A stretch of DNA of 64,000 nucleotides, from the NCBI RefSeq assembly GCF_000711985.1, contig NZ_KL544005.1, positions 633,970 through 697,969 of the forward strand, in the 5' to 3' direction. Below the pieces are notes generated by a model. The model was not told the DNA's origin. It saw only the letters and a program-made list of their open reading frames with translations, and did not search any database. Both the position numbers and the translations under genes were made by a program. Positions within the stretch are counted from its first letter, which is position 1; every line of letters begins with the position of its first letter. The stretch comes from Rheinheimera texasensis DSM 17496 (GTDB lineage: Bacteria > Pseudomonadota > Gammaproteobacteria > Enterobacterales > Alteromonadaceae). This document shows positions 9,596 to 18,827 of the stretch, piece after piece.

Positions 9596-9696
9596 TGGAG
9601 TTTGGAAGAAATTGCGTGATATGGATATTGCCACTGCCAATAGCGACCCAAGGACGCGAAATCCAGCCCAGAAAGTATACTGTGTTGCTAATTAAC

Positions 9697-10818
9697 TCAT
9701 ACTCGTTGGATGCGCTCGTAATATCGCCAGAGCCCTAAGAACATAAGCAGGAAAGGACTAACTCCAATGAAAATCCATACCACACGCAACCAAATCCCCC
9801 CCACAGAGCCGTCATGCAAAGGATGCAACCAGTTTTTCACTGTTTCGCTGCTACCTCGCTCACGGATATCCTGGATCCGTACAAGAGCGCCACTGTGCCG
9901 GTCAACTTGTATATAGCTGTGTGGGAAGCGCCGTGACGGATCGCCTGGCAGCTGCACACGGAATTGATAGTAACCTCCAGACTGCGCCGGCACTTCAATC
10001 CAGGCCAGAATGGCTTGCGGCACTTCGTGCCTGATCTTTTTGATAGCTTCGCTGAGCGGGATCACAGGGGTGATTACTGCATCTGTTGCTGCAGTCTGCC
10101 AGGATAACAAGCCTGGGTTTGGCTTTTGGCCCGGCAATACCTGCAGTAAAGTCTGGGTCGGTCCCGGCAATGCCAGCATCACGCCCGTCGCGGTCAACAG
10201 CATCAAAGGCAGTAAACAGCATAATCCAATCGTTTTATGCCAATCGTAGAGTAGCCCGACTTTATTACTTCGGGCTTTAAATACCAGGCTTTTTCGCCAC
10301 TGCCCGCGACGCGGCCACCAGGCCAATAGGCCTGAGATCAGCAGCACCAGCGTGGCAATGCCGAGGTAACCTAGCAACAAAGTTCCAGTCGCGCCCAATA
10401 GCAGCTTATAATGCAGGTTATACAACCAGGTCAGTAAAGACTGACCCCAATAGTCCTGACGTAACACCTGACGACCATCGGCTGATAACCAGACCAACAG
10501 CGGTGCAAAATGCTGGCCCTTTGTTTCCTGTGGCTGGTTATAACGGGCCGGGATCAGCTGCAGCTCCGGCGTAACTTCCAACCGCCATGGCCCGGTTTTA
10601 TCCGGATAACTGGCACGAAGTGTCCTGACTGCCTGATCCCAATCCGGCTCGCCACTCTGTGGCATTGGTACTTGAAGTTCCGGGTGCAACCATTGGTCCA
10701 GCTCGACATAAAACACAATGGCAGCACCGGACAGGCTGATTAACACCAAAATCATGCCCACCGATAATCCCAGCCATAAATGCAGCCGACGGCTCAATAA
10801 ACGCCAGGATCCCTTCAT
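9697..10818 (-). CDS. PepSY-associated membrane protein
   Basis: About 373 aa from ATG 10818. The N-terminus carries R-R-L-H-L-W-L-G-L, typical of the PepSY_TM family (COG3182), with membrane segments near residues 15-37, 135-165, 200-220 and 340-365, and a periplasmic PepSY part between them (SEAIKKIRHEVPQAIL). Conserved His residues in the membrane helices fit a haem- or flavin-linked ferric/siderophore reductase role suggested for such proteins. It follows the TonB-dependent receptor gene by 27 bp in the same direction, so both likely serve uptake of one iron complex, the receptor across the outer and this protein at the inner membrane. Confidence 0.85.
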   Translation of the reverse strand: MKGSWRLLSRRLHLWLGLSVGMILVLISLSGAAIVFYVELDQWLHPELQVPMPQSGEPDWDQAVRTLRASYPDKTGPWRLEVTPELQLIPARYNQPQETKGQHFAPLLVWLSADGRQVLRQDYWGQSLLTWLYNLHYKLLLGATGTLLLGYLGIATLVLLISGLLAWWPRRGQWRKSLVFKARSNKVGLLYDWHKTIGLCCLLPLMLLTATGVMLALPGPTQTLLQVLPGQKPNPGLLSWQTAATDAVITPVIPLSEAIKKIRHEVPQAILAWIEVPAQSGGYYQFRVQLPGDPSRRFPHSYIQVDRHSGALVRIQDIRERGSSETVKNWLHPLHDGSVGGIWLRVVWIFIGVSPFLLMFLGLWRYYERIQRV

Positions 10819-10845
10819 CAAACTACCTAATTGCCAATCTCAGGG

Positions 10846-12915
10846 TTAATAACGCAAATGCACAGCCGCGGTCACCGCCCGCCCTTCGCCCGGGCTGTGC
10901 AACGTTTGGCTGCCATCCCACCAGACATACTCGTAAGCGTCGTCTGTCAGATTTTGCAGTTGCAGGCTCACTTCCAGCTGCGTATTGATGATGTAGCGTG
11001 CCTGCGCATCCAGCAACAGATACTTGCCATACCGGCCGCGATCATTGCTGGTGGTCAGTTCATACGATGACTGGGCACGCAACGAGGCGGACAGCAGCCA
11101 TTGATCGGACAGGCTGTAGTCAACACCGGCACTGTGGATCCACTGCGGGATATGGTCGATATCATTTCCAGCGAGCGCGGGCGTAGCAGGGTCCGGCGTC
11201 TCAATCTGTGCTTGCTGCCAGGCGATAGCGGCCCACAGATTCAGCGCCTGCGTCGGTGCTATTGAAAATTGCACATCGACGCCTTTACGCCGGGTGGCAC
11301 CCAAGTTATCAAAATCGCCAAGCGGGTCATTCAGCTTACGCTTAAATTCACCGGTTGCAGTCTGCTGCCACAGCGTCGTGCGTAATTGGGTGCGCGCGGA
11401 GGTCTGGTATTTCACACCGAGTTCCCAGCCATCATTAACCGACGGCGCCAGATCAACCTGGCGCGGCGGGATCAAATACGCGCCAGAGCCTGCGCCTATC
11501 TGAAAGCTGCGGCCCCAGTTGCTAAATAAGGTAACATCTTCAGAGGCCAGGATCGCCAGCGCCAGTTTCGGCTGAGATATAGTGCCGTAGTCATTGATAT
11601 CCGCGCTGGTTTTGGCGCGAAAATCCTGGAAATCGCCATCGACCTTGTCGAGTCGCCATGACGGCGTGATCCGCAACCAGGACACAGGCTCCATTGATAG
11701 CTGGGCATAGACACCGGCAACGGATAAATCATATTGCTGATCCCGCGTTTGGCTGGTGATCACCCGCTCTTTAGTCAAATAGCGTCTGGATTCGTTGTCC
11801 TGTTTTTCAATGCTGGCACCCAATTCCAGCTGCACATGTTCAAATCCGTCGACTTCCGGCGCCACACCGAGTGTGCTGCTGGCACCATAATGCTGCTCTT
11901 GAGTGACACGGTTTTGTTGTGAAGTCCCGGCAGAAAATTTCACAAACCGGTCGTCATCCAGTGTATTCAGCCAGACCAGTGTTTTAACCGATGCCAGCTC
12001 TGATAAATGTGCATCCAGCCCAAGGCTGAACTGGTCCATGTCGCGCTCATCCAAATCAGACGCGTTATAGGCATTAGTCGCTCTTGGTGTCGCTGCAGCA
12101 ACATCAGCAGTCAGATACCCCGGTTCCTGCTGCTCCGCGCTATAGGTTCTGGCGCTGGCATGCAACGTCAGTTGCTCTGTCATGTCCCAGCCCCATTTGC
12201 CGGAGAAACCCAGCCTGGTGGCTTCGGAATGATCACGATAACCATCAGCTTTGCGGTAATTCAGTGCATAGTTCTGCCGAAAACCATCTTGCTCCAGACC
12301 GGCGGCGAACTGCGCCTGCGCTTTGCCAAAGCTGCCAACGGACAACCTGCTGTCGAGATAAGTCCCACCACTGCGGGTAATAAAATTAACGTGACCGGCA
12401 ATGTTGTACAGACCAAAACGCGGGTCCGTGGTGCCGCGTACGACTTCGGCCGCTTCAATTTCGAGCGGAAAAATCATATCCAGATAAGGCATATTGCCAT
12501 CATTAGAATTGGATGGAATCCCATCAATCAGCAATTTGACGGCGTTGACTTCACCTTCGCCATTAAAACCGCGGAATGACAATTTGCCACTGGAAGAACC
12601 CTGATTAAATTCTGTCGTCATGACCCCAGGTAACTGGCCAATCAACCGCCAGGCAAAATCCGCATTTGAATTTTGCGCAACATCCGCGCCCAACCGGTCG
12701 ACCGAAGTCAGGACCCGGCTGGCATCCGTCAGTCGCTTTCCGGTCACTTCAATATGCTCACCAATAACAAAACTGGTATCACCTTTGGAAGGTGTAGTCT
12801 TTTTCGCAGTATCCTTGCTGGATTCTGCCGCAACAGCAGGCTGGAGAAGAATAAAAGAAACCATCAAAGCGACAGTATTTTTCTGAAAACGGCGACGAGA
12901 CTGGGCGGCAAACAC
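10846..12915 (-). CDS. TonB-dependent outer-membrane receptor
   Basis: 689 aa from a GTG start with AAGGA 6 bp upstream. Signal peptide (VSFILLQPAVA-AE), TonB box region HIEVTGK, plug domain (RLIGQLPGVMTTEF, KLSFRGFNGEGEVNAVKLLIDGI, EAAEVVRGTTDPRFGLYNIAG), and a 22-strand-type barrel ending in an aromatic residue (VHLRY). It imports a ligand, probably a ferric siderophore or another metal chelate, using TonB energy. First gene of a two-gene unit with a PepSY membrane protein. I did not find a Fur box in the upstream gap to 13087, so its control is less clear than that of the other receptors here. Confidence 0.92.
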   Translation of the reverse strand: MFAAQSRRRFQKNTVALMVSFILLQPAVAAESSKDTAKKTTPSKGDTSFVIGEHIEVTGKRLTDASRVLTSVDRLGADVAQNSNADFAWRLIGQLPGVMTTEFNQGSSSGKLSFRGFNGEGEVNAVKLLIDGIPSNSNDGNMPYLDMIFPLEIEAAEVVRGTTDPRFGLYNIAGHVNFITRSGGTYLDSRLSVGSFGKAQAQFAAGLEQDGFRQNYALNYRKADGYRDHSEATRLGFSGKWGWDMTEQLTLHASARTYSAEQQEPGYLTADVAAATPRATNAYNASDLDERDMDQFSLGLDAHLSELASVKTLVWLNTLDDDRFVKFSAGTSQQNRVTQEQHYGASSTLGVAPEVDGFEHVQLELGASIEKQDNESRRYLTKERVITSQTRDQQYDLSVAGVYAQLSMEPVSWLRITPSWRLDKVDGDFQDFRAKTSADINDYGTISQPKLALAILASEDVTLFSNWGRSFQIGAGSGAYLIPPRQVDLAPSVNDGWELGVKYQTSARTQLRTTLWQQTATGEFKRKLNDPLGDFDNLGATRRKGVDVQFSIAPTQALNLWAAIAWQQAQIETPDPATPALAGNDIDHIPQWIHSAGVDYSLSDQWLLSASLRAQSSYELTTSNDRGRYGKYLLLDAQARYIINTQLEVSLQLQNLTDDAYEYVWWDGSQTLHSPGEGRAVTAAVHLRY

Positions 12916-13087
12916 AATGAAATCCTTACAGTTTTAATCGGGCGGCAGATTATAAAGGAAGGGTTTGGACCGAACAGCGTGACAAATTGTCGCACCCGGC
13001 AGGTTCGGAACGTCGCGCGACAACATACTCAGCCACTTATAGCTGAGTATTGGTTGATACCTGCCCGACTCAGAAGGCACTAAAGGT

Positions 13088-13513
13088 TCACTGCAGATTA
13101 TCAGCAATTTTTTGTAACAGCAGACTGAGCGTTTGCTGCTGTGCCTGGTCCAGCCCTGCCAACATCTGACTGCTAATTGCAGCGTCGATTTGACGGATGT
13201 GCGCGATAAGCTCTAACGCATCTGCTGATAGCACCAGGCAAACACTCCGCTTATCAGTTGGGTGCGGGACTTTTTCAATCAGGCCCCGCTGCTCCATATC
13301 GCTTAATAGCCGGGTGACTTGTGCTTTATCTCTGCCGCTGTATTGCGCCAACATCTGGGGCGTATTGATGCCCTGATGGGCAATCAATTTCAGGATTTTG
13401 GCATCAAGTGCTGACAACGCTAATTGATGGCTTTTAAAACCACGCTGCAGCGCAGTTTTATAATTTTGCAAAACCTGAAACAGCAACTCAGGCTTAAATG
13501 AATTCGCTTGCAT
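13088..13513 (-). CDS. MarR-family transcriptional regulator
   Basis: About 141 aa. Winged-helix pattern: LSALDAKILKLIAHQG, NTPQMLAQYSGRDKAQVTRLL recognition helix, LIEKVPHPTDKRSVCLVLS wing. I chose the ATG at 13513 because GGAG sits 5 nt upstream; ATGs further up fall inside the operator palindromes. MarR proteins are dimeric repressors relieved by small phenolic ligands or oxidants. It is divergent from a DUF3861 gene, and two inverted TTGACAATATCAA boxes lie between them, which suggests it represses both itself and that neighbour. Confidence 0.9.
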   Translation of the reverse strand: MQANSFKPELLFQVLQNYKTALQRGFKSHQLALSALDAKILKLIAHQGINTPQMLAQYSGRDKAQVTRLLSDMEQRGLIEKVPHPTDKRSVCLVLSADALELIAHIRQIDAAISSQMLAGLDQAQQQTLSLLLQKIADNLQ

Positions 13514-13528
13514 CATAGCTCCAAATTT

Positions 13529-13572
13529 AGTTGACAATATCAACCAATAAAGCATAGTTGATATTGTCAACT
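13529..13572. promoter_or_regulatory. MarR operator and divergent promoter
   Basis: AGTTGACAATATCAAC (13529-13544) and its exact reverse complement GTTGATATTGTCAACT (13557-13572), 12 bp apart. Each arm is also nearly self-palindromic (TTGA-N5-TCAA). Each arm contains TTGACA, a perfect -35 hexamer, one facing each gene, so bound repressor would block both promoters. Confidence 0.8.
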
Positions 13573-13618
13573 AACAAGTCTGTTTTGGCAATGCTTACAT
13601 TCAATTGGAGTACACACG

Positions 13619-13909
13619 ATGAACAACTCTTACCGCATATCAGTGGTTGAAACCCATCCACAGCAAAACGAGCACACACAAGAAGTGATGCTGTTTGATA
13701 CCACGCTGCACGACAGCCTGACGGAACTACTACCCAAAGTAAGTGCAGGATTGGGGCTTTCTGCAGAAAAATCTCAAGCCTTTTTATTGGGCTTAAAACT
13801 ACTCGGTGAAGTGATCATGACCGAGCGTTCACATCCGACGATGCGGGAATTGGCACCACATTTTCGCGCCATGATGCAGGTTGTCAAACCCAAGCGGCCA
13901 ATGAGATAA
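13619..13909 (+). CDS. DUF3861 family protein
   Basis: 96 aa, soluble, no signal peptide. The sequence fits DUF3861: YRISVVETHP at the start, a central LPKVSAGLGLSAEKSQAFLLG helix region and GLKLLGEVIMTERSHP followed by LAPHFRAMM. Function of the family is unknown. It is preceded by GGAG and is divergent from a MarR regulator with a shared operator, so it is the likely main target of that regulator. Confidence 0.8.
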   Translation: MNNSYRISVVETHPQQNEHTQEVMLFDTTLHDSLTELLPKVSAGLGLSAEKSQAFLLGLKLLGEVIMTERSHPTMRELAPHFRAMMQVVKPKRPMR

Positions 13910-14005
13910 TCTAACTCATCAGATCACCACATCTGACAATTATCTCAACCGATTAACATGTTATGCTCTGTGTTGAGTTTTCGGTGTGCGGAGCAGAAAA
14001 AAGCT

Positions 14006-14806
14006 ATGAGATTTCTCGCGATCACGCTATTTCTTGCATGTTCTGCCAATGCTGCAGAGTTAAGATGGTGCTTGGACCACTTTCCTCGCTACCACGAATT
14101 TAATACCAGTAATCGCCAACCTGAAGGGCCAAGTGTGCAGTTAATGCAGCATTTAGCGAAAGTAGCAGATTTCAAATTGGTGATCATGCCGAAAACACCA
14201 CCGAAACGTTGCTTTCAGCTGATTGCAGCAGGTGAAGCTGATGTGATGACAAATCTGCTGCACAAACCTGAACGTGAGGAGATCATGACTTTAATCCCCA
14301 TGGGAGCAAAAAGGCGTGACTCTTTTATTGTCAGACAAGACGAAAAACGTGACCTCTCAGATGCTTCGCGTTTGCGCCACGCTTCTGTTATTACAGTGCA
14401 TGGCTATCATTACGAGCAAAACTTCGTCGACTTTCTAAAAAACTTTCCAAAAGAGCAGCTGACCGAAGTTGCTGATATTCAGTCCGGTCTGAATATCATC
14501 AGCAGAGGCAGAGCGGACGTGTTGGTTGCTCCATCGATGCCTGCACTAACAGTCGCGATAGAGAATTTTCCACCTAACACATTCACCCGGATTAAATCAC
14601 CATGGGTTCTGCCGACTCAAAGCTTGGTGTATCTGGGGTTATCAAAAAATTCTGTTACGCCGGAACTCGCTGACAGAGTGAAACTGGCGTTAGAGCAGGC
14701 AATCACTGATGGCACTGTTGATAAAATTTTTGCCACTCAAGCTATTGAGAAAGAAGTTGCCAAACTCAAGGATGCGAATGGCATCACCGCTAAAAACCCT
14801 GAGTAA
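14006..14806 (+). CDS. periplasmic extracellular solute-binding protein, family 3 type
   Basis: 266 aa from ATG 14006, where a clean signal peptide begins (MRFLAITLFLACSANA-AE). The mature part resembles the SBP_bac_3 fold: RWCLDHFPRYHEF, GPSVQLMQHLAKVADFKLVIM, a KRCFQLIAAGEADVMTNLL strand-helix and a second lobe (GRADVLVAPSM). Members without an adjacent ABC transporter, as here, often act as free sensors or orphan binding proteins, frequently for amino acids. Ligand unknown. Confidence 0.8.
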   Translation: MRFLAITLFLACSANAAELRWCLDHFPRYHEFNTSNRQPEGPSVQLMQHLAKVADFKLVIMPKTPPKRCFQLIAAGEADVMTNLLHKPEREEIMTLIPMGAKRRDSFIVRQDEKRDLSDASRLRHASVITVHGYHYEQNFVDFLKNFPKEQLTEVADIQSGLNIISRGRADVLVAPSMPALTVAIENFPPNTFTRIKSPWVLPTQSLVYLGLSKNSVTPELADRVKLALEQAITDGTVDKIFATQAIEKEVAKLKDANGITAKNPE

Positions 14807-14846
14807 ATAACCGGAAAAATCACTGTCTGCCCTGTCACTCCTTTTG

Positions 14847-14874
14847 GGAGGAGCAGCGACAATTCTGCTCCTCC
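14847..14874. terminator. hairpin between convergent genes
   Basis: GGAGGAGCAG (14847-14856), 8-nt loop, CTGCTCCTCC (14865-14874), with outer GTCAC/GTGAC arms that can extend it. It lies between the rightward solute-binding protein gene and the leftward DUF3325 gene. No T-run is seen, so it would work as a bidirectional stem at best. Confidence 0.5.
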
Positions 14875-14882
14875 TGTGACTA

Positions 14883-15179
14883 TCAAGACTTCCGGCTAAA
14901 GCCGACAGGCCACGCCAACAACAAGACAACTGCGACATAGCCAACCGTCAACTCACCAACCCATGCTACAGAACCAATAACACCGCCCCATAGCTCCACG
15001 CAGAGACCAAGTGACGCGACCAGCAACAGCCAGCCGGTTAATTTAAGCATCCTGATTTTGGCAACAGACAACTGTGACTCAAACATGCTCTGATAGTGTT
15101 TTTCCATCGCCAGCGAAAGACACACCATAGCCGCCAGTGCGGCAATAAGACTGAATATCAGCAACAACGATGCCCCCAT
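14883..15179 (-). CDS. DUF3325 small membrane protein
   Basis: 98 aa. Three hydrophobic segments (about 4-25, 43-62, 72-92) and the family pattern LSLAMEKHYQS then KIRMLKLTGWLLL. DUF3325 proteins sit with DUF3649 and PepSY genes in iron-uptake operons. The ATG at 15179 overlaps the PepSY stop (TGATG) and has GGAGG upstream, so translation is coupled. Role in the complex is unknown; likely an inner-membrane accessory subunit. Confidence 0.8.
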   Translation of the reverse strand: MGASLLLIFSLIAALAAMVCLSLAMEKHYQSMFESQLSVAKIRMLKLTGWLLLVASLGLCVELWGGVIGSVAWVGELTVGYVAVVLLLAWPVGFSRKS

Positions 15180-17056
15180 CAAATGCCTCCAGCTGTAGAT
15201 TGCATTGCTTGAGTAGATTGCGCTCTTCGCTGATTGCTAGCGCCCTTGCTGCGCACTTTCAATGCAGCCCAGCCAAACATCAAACCCAAAGCGATAAAAA
15301 CCAAATCTATCGACGCAAGTACCCAGTCACCCTGTGGTATCGTTTTGAGCAGATAACGTTCTGTCGTCAGGGCGTTTAAAACCGGCAATAACAAAAATGC
15401 TATGCATGTGATGGTGAGACTGTCTCGCCATGCCAACATCACCGGGCGAAACAGACTGAAAGCTGCCAACAAAGCCCAGCTAATAAACATCACGTGGATC
15501 TCCCATTGCTGGCGTCCTGCCAGGTCGGCAGGGATAAGCCGGTTAGCCCAGAAATAACAAGCGAGGCCGAAACTCAAGCCAGCGATAGTAGCGACATTCA
15601 GGCGTTCAACCGATTGATGCCACACACGATACTCACCAGTCTTTTCCAACTTGGGGCGTCGCTTTACAGTCCAGACCACCAGACCGGTTGCAATCATCGC
15701 GCAACCCAAAAAACCTGAAATAAGATACATCCAACGTACTGCGGTGCCTGCAAAGAGGCCCTCGTGCAAACCAAGCATACTGCTACCAAAAACCTCAGGC
15801 GCAGCTAACTCATTGGGTAACGTTTTGATTTCTGCACCGGTAAATGCATTAAATTCGATATTTCCAGCCCCTCTGCTTCGCCGAATAGTCTCGGAAAAAG
15901 CCGGGCTAAACTGAATTTTGGCAGGCTCACCACGCACAGCAGGTGTTATAGTCAATGAGCGGACCTGACCGGTACCCCATTGCTGTTCAACTTGTAACAA
16001 TAATGGGACCAAATTCACAAACCGTTTGGCCTGTATGCCGAGACCATCAGCACCCCGCATGGTTGCTGTTCCATCACCACGATGTTCGCCTGAACGTTGA
16101 CGCCCCTGACCACTTCGGTTTGCTCGCTCGCTATTCCGCTCTGAACCAGCGACTTGCGCAGATTGATCAGGCCTGCTACTGCGCTGAGACTGCTGTTCTG
16201 TTGGCGTAGTCCCATCCATCCGTGGTCTTTCACCTGCTCCCTGTGCTTGTCTTGGCGGACCACCGCCACCACCTAAGCCCAAAATGCGTTGGCTGCCCGT
16301 TTGTTGCATTAACTCCTGATAATAAGTTTGCTTGTCTTGCTCAGAAAAACCATAGGTAAATGGCACACCAAGCGGCATATAGGTGTAGAGGAAAAAGATC
16401 AATCCACTGTAGGTAATCATCAGGAAAAAAGGCAACGCGGCGATACTGACCACATTATGTGCGTCTAACCAGGAGCGTAAATTTTTCGCCGGACGATAGG
16501 TAAAAAAATCCTGCAGGATTTTTTTGTGTGCGATGACTCCGGTAACCAAAGCGATCAGCATCAACATTGTACACACACCGACGATCAGAATCGCCGTATC
16601 TGAAGGGATGTAATGTAATGCATAATGCATCCGCAATAGCGCGCGACCACCGGCAGTTTCACGTGGCTGTTCCGTCAGAGGCTCAGCGGCACCCGTCTGA
16701 TGATTCAGGTAAATAGTCTCAGTTCTGCCTCGACGCTCGCCCTCTGCTGCAGGCATCGACCAGCTGGCAGATAGCTGCTGACTGTTTCGGGCATCACTGA
16801 CAAAGTTGATAGTCCAACTCTGGGCATCTTGTGCACGCGGGTCATGCAGTAATTGTTGATAGGCTGCATCAAACTGCGCTTTGATATCCAAGTTGGTTGG
16901 ACCCTGCATAGGCCGCTCTGGCTGCATCCATCGGGTTATTTCCTGGGTCGCATAACTTGCCGTTCCTGTTACAAACACAAAAAACAACACCCATCCGGCA
17001 ATAAGCCCAACCCAGGTATGCAACCAACTCATGGATTGCCTGAAGCTTCCTTTCAT
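15179..17056 (-). CDS. PepSY-associated membrane protein with long periplasmic insert
   Basis: 625 aa from ATG 17056 (GGAGAGG upstream; overlaps the preceding stop as ATGA). Family start SMSWLHTWVGLIAGWVLFF, further helices near residues 165-190, 215-240, 440-460 and a four-helix C-terminal end. Between helices lies a low-complexity stretch rich in Gly, Arg, Gln and Ser (about residues 262-340), likely disordered and periplasmic. By analogy to FoxB/PiuB-like proteins it may reduce or release iron from siderophores at the inner membrane. Middle gene of a DUF3649-PepSY-DUF3325 operon. Confidence 0.85.
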   Translation of the reverse strand: MKGSFRQSMSWLHTWVGLIAGWVLFFVFVTGTASYATQEITRWMQPERPMQGPTNLDIKAQFDAAYQQLLHDPRAQDAQSWTINFVSDARNSQQLSASWSMPAAEGERRGRTETIYLNHQTGAAEPLTEQPRETAGGRALLRMHYALHYIPSDTAILIVGVCTMLMLIALVTGVIAHKKILQDFFTYRPAKNLRSWLDAHNVVSIAALPFFLMITYSGLIFFLYTYMPLGVPFTYGFSEQDKQTYYQELMQQTGSQRILGLGGGGGPPRQAQGAGERPRMDGTTPTEQQSQRSSRPDQSAQVAGSERNSERANRSGQGRQRSGEHRGDGTATMRGADGLGIQAKRFVNLVPLLLQVEQQWGTGQVRSLTITPAVRGEPAKIQFSPAFSETIRRSRGAGNIEFNAFTGAEIKTLPNELAAPEVFGSSMLGLHEGLFAGTAVRWMYLISGFLGCAMIATGLVVWTVKRRPKLEKTGEYRVWHQSVERLNVATIAGLSFGLACYFWANRLIPADLAGRQQWEIHVMFISWALLAAFSLFRPVMLAWRDSLTITCIAFLLLPVLNALTTERYLLKTIPQGDWVLASIDLVFIALGLMFGWAALKVRSKGASNQRRAQSTQAMQSTAGGI

Positions 17057-17349
17057 ACGCCTCTCCAGATCTGCAAGCCTTGCACGATTAAAAGCATGGC
17101 AGTTGATGCAGAGCACACTGACAACGCCGCCACACGCACACTGCGCAGGTGAAAAACCAACAACACCACTAATAACCAAACGGTGAAGCTAAACAGCATC
17201 GCACTGTAAGTTGCTAAAGCCTGCGTGTCGGTAAACAGCAGTCCGACCATCGCGACACTCAAGTTCGCGACCAAAAAGCCGCCCGCAGCTGCCAGCACGC
17301 ATCGTATGAATACCATCCAGCGGGAGCGGGTTAAATCATCATTTTTCAT
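17053..17349 (-). CDS. DUF3649-like small membrane protein
   Basis: 98 aa from ATG 17349 (an ATG at 17364, with GGGG upstream, is an alternative). Three hydrophobic segments; the first (VLAAAGGFLVANLSVAMVGLLF) resembles the DUF3649 signature of iron-transport-associated small proteins. First gene of the operon with PepSY and DUF3325. Function unknown, probably a partner of the PepSY protein. Confidence 0.7.
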   Translation of the reverse strand: MKNDDLTRSRWMVFIRCVLAAAGGFLVANLSVAMVGLLFTDTQALATYSAMLFSFTVWLLVVLLVFHLRSVRVAALSVCSASTAMLLIVQGLQIWRGV

Positions 17350-17460
17350 TTGGATCTCATACACCCCATGTTTAGCCCGCCTCGTACTGGACCAGGAACA
17401 TTATTACGATCGCGAATTATTCGCTTTAAAATCTGGTTATCCAGAGTTTTTACACACTCT

Positions 17461-18768
17461 TTACAGTGATAAGTTTTGACCGCTGATAATTGCAGTACCC
17501 AATTCAGGAAGTACCATCAGCGCAATCCGCCATTGAGTGAATTGCTGACTAAGTTTATTCAGCCTTGTGATGTGGTCCGCCTGACATACTTGATTAATCG
17601 GATGAATGATGCCGTTACACATCATCAGTTGAAGCAACTGCTGTAACGTTGCTACATTTTGGCGGTAAACCGGTATTGCGCAGCATTCTGCGTAAGAGAG
17701 CGGTTGCAGCTGAAGTTTTGTCCAGAGCGGCTCAACCAATGGTGCCGGGCAGTCAATCATGCCGATGGACGTTGCGAGGCGCTGTGGCATCACTGCACCC
17801 GGGACTTTTGCAAAGGTCAATGTATTCAATTGTCGCAGCTGTTGCGCTTTGTTTAACTGGGCGGCACTTCGCTGAAAAATATCGACGCGTTGGCGTTGGT
17901 TTCTCACCAAATCACGGAACAATTCCCGCACCGTATGTTGCCCAATTTGCTGCAAAACAGGCTGCAAATTTGCAGGAATTGAGATGCTATCGATATTATC
18001 TGTTAGCACTCCACTACCGAGGTACCTGATATTCTCTGTTGCAAGCCGTTCATGCACATCGACTGAATGCTCGGGAAGCCAATATTCAGTAAGGAATTCG
18101 TGCGCCAGATAATTCTCCGGGTGTTTCGTCATCGCTTTGATGTGCAGTTCGAAATCAGGTGAATCGTGGAAAGCCCCGGCTTGTGCGGTTGCTGCCAACA
18201 ATTTTATCGCCAGTTGCACATTATTGAGCGGATAGCGGCCACCTATTCCGTTTTTAGCTATCTCATGGATCAGTTTTTGGATCGGCTGCATCCGGGTCGA
18301 ACCCGGATGACACATGTAGTGTAAATATCCTAGCCCGCGCTCTGACAATAAATGATCAAACGCAGTTTGCAGCTCGAGCCGTACCTGTTGGCTGACCCAT
18401 GACCAGACCCCGTGGCAAACTACATAATCAAAAGTACCAAGCGACAATAAAGGTACATCGGCAAAACGACCGGTTATAAAACGCACATTTGACAAGTCAG
18501 CAGCATCAGCCATGGCCTGAGCTGCTGCAGTATGTTCGGGATTTAAATCGACCCCAATAAATTCACTTTGTGGATATGCAAGCGCTGCGACCAGCAGATT
18601 AATGCCAAAGCCACAACCAAGATCGCAATACCGAAACGACAGTGTCGGATCAGGTGCAGCAACGCCCTGAAACATCGCGGCAGTACTAAGCCACCCCGGC
18701 GTCATTTCTTTGTAAAATGAATAGCTGTAGGGGACATCTGTCAGATAGTCACTCTGAGTCTGCTTCAT
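17461..18768 (-). CDS. class I SAM-dependent methyltransferase with regulatory domain
   Basis: 435 aa. SAM-binding motif I YCDLGCGFG (residues ~47-55), acidic motif II FIGVDLNPEH, then FDYVVCHGVWSWV as motif IV. After the catalytic half comes a region with a long inserted helix bundle like the methyltransferase regulatory domain of peptide/protein methyltransferases. GGAG precedes the ATG. It lies 59 bp downstream of a Fur-controlled receptor gene on the same strand, with a hairpin in between, so it may be part of that iron response. Substrate unknown. Confidence 0.8.
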   Translation of the reverse strand: MKQTQSDYLTDVPYSYSFYKEMTPGWLSTAAMFQGVAAPDPTLSFRYCDLGCGFGINLLVAALAYPQSEFIGVDLNPEHTAAAQAMADAADLSNVRFITGRFADVPLLSLGTFDYVVCHGVWSWVSQQVRLELQTAFDHLLSERGLGYLHYMCHPGSTRMQPIQKLIHEIAKNGIGGRYPLNNVQLAIKLLAATAQAGAFHDSPDFELHIKAMTKHPENYLAHEFLTEYWLPEHSVDVHERLATENIRYLGSGVLTDNIDSISIPANLQPVLQQIGQHTVRELFRDLVRNQRQRVDIFQRSAAQLNKAQQLRQLNTLTFAKVPGAVMPQRLATSIGMIDCPAPLVEPLWTKLQLQPLSYAECCAIPVYRQNVATLQQLLQLMMCNGIIHPINQVCQADHITRLNKLSQQFTQWRIALMVLPELGTAIISGQNLSL

Positions 18769-18784
18769 TTAAAGTGCTCCAGAT

Positions 18785-18813
18785 GCCAGCTCACCATGAA
18801 CAGGTAAGCTGGC
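18785..18813. terminator. intercistronic hairpin
   Basis: GCCAGCTCACC (18785-18795), 7-nt loop, GGTAAGCTGGC (18803-18813), one mismatch. It lies between the receptor stop and the methyltransferase start. Without a T-run it may set the ratio of the two products by partial termination or RNA protection. Confidence 0.45.
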
Positions 18814-18827
18814 TGAATCAACCAGAC

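Noticed and set aside
9595-9738. 47-aa gene starting at TGATG after the integrase
   Set aside because: Overlaps the end of the PepSY gene, no recognised sequence and no own ribosome site.
12007-12579. 190-aa rightward gene inside the TonB receptor
   Set aside because: Antisense to a well-supported receptor, no domain, no ribosome site.
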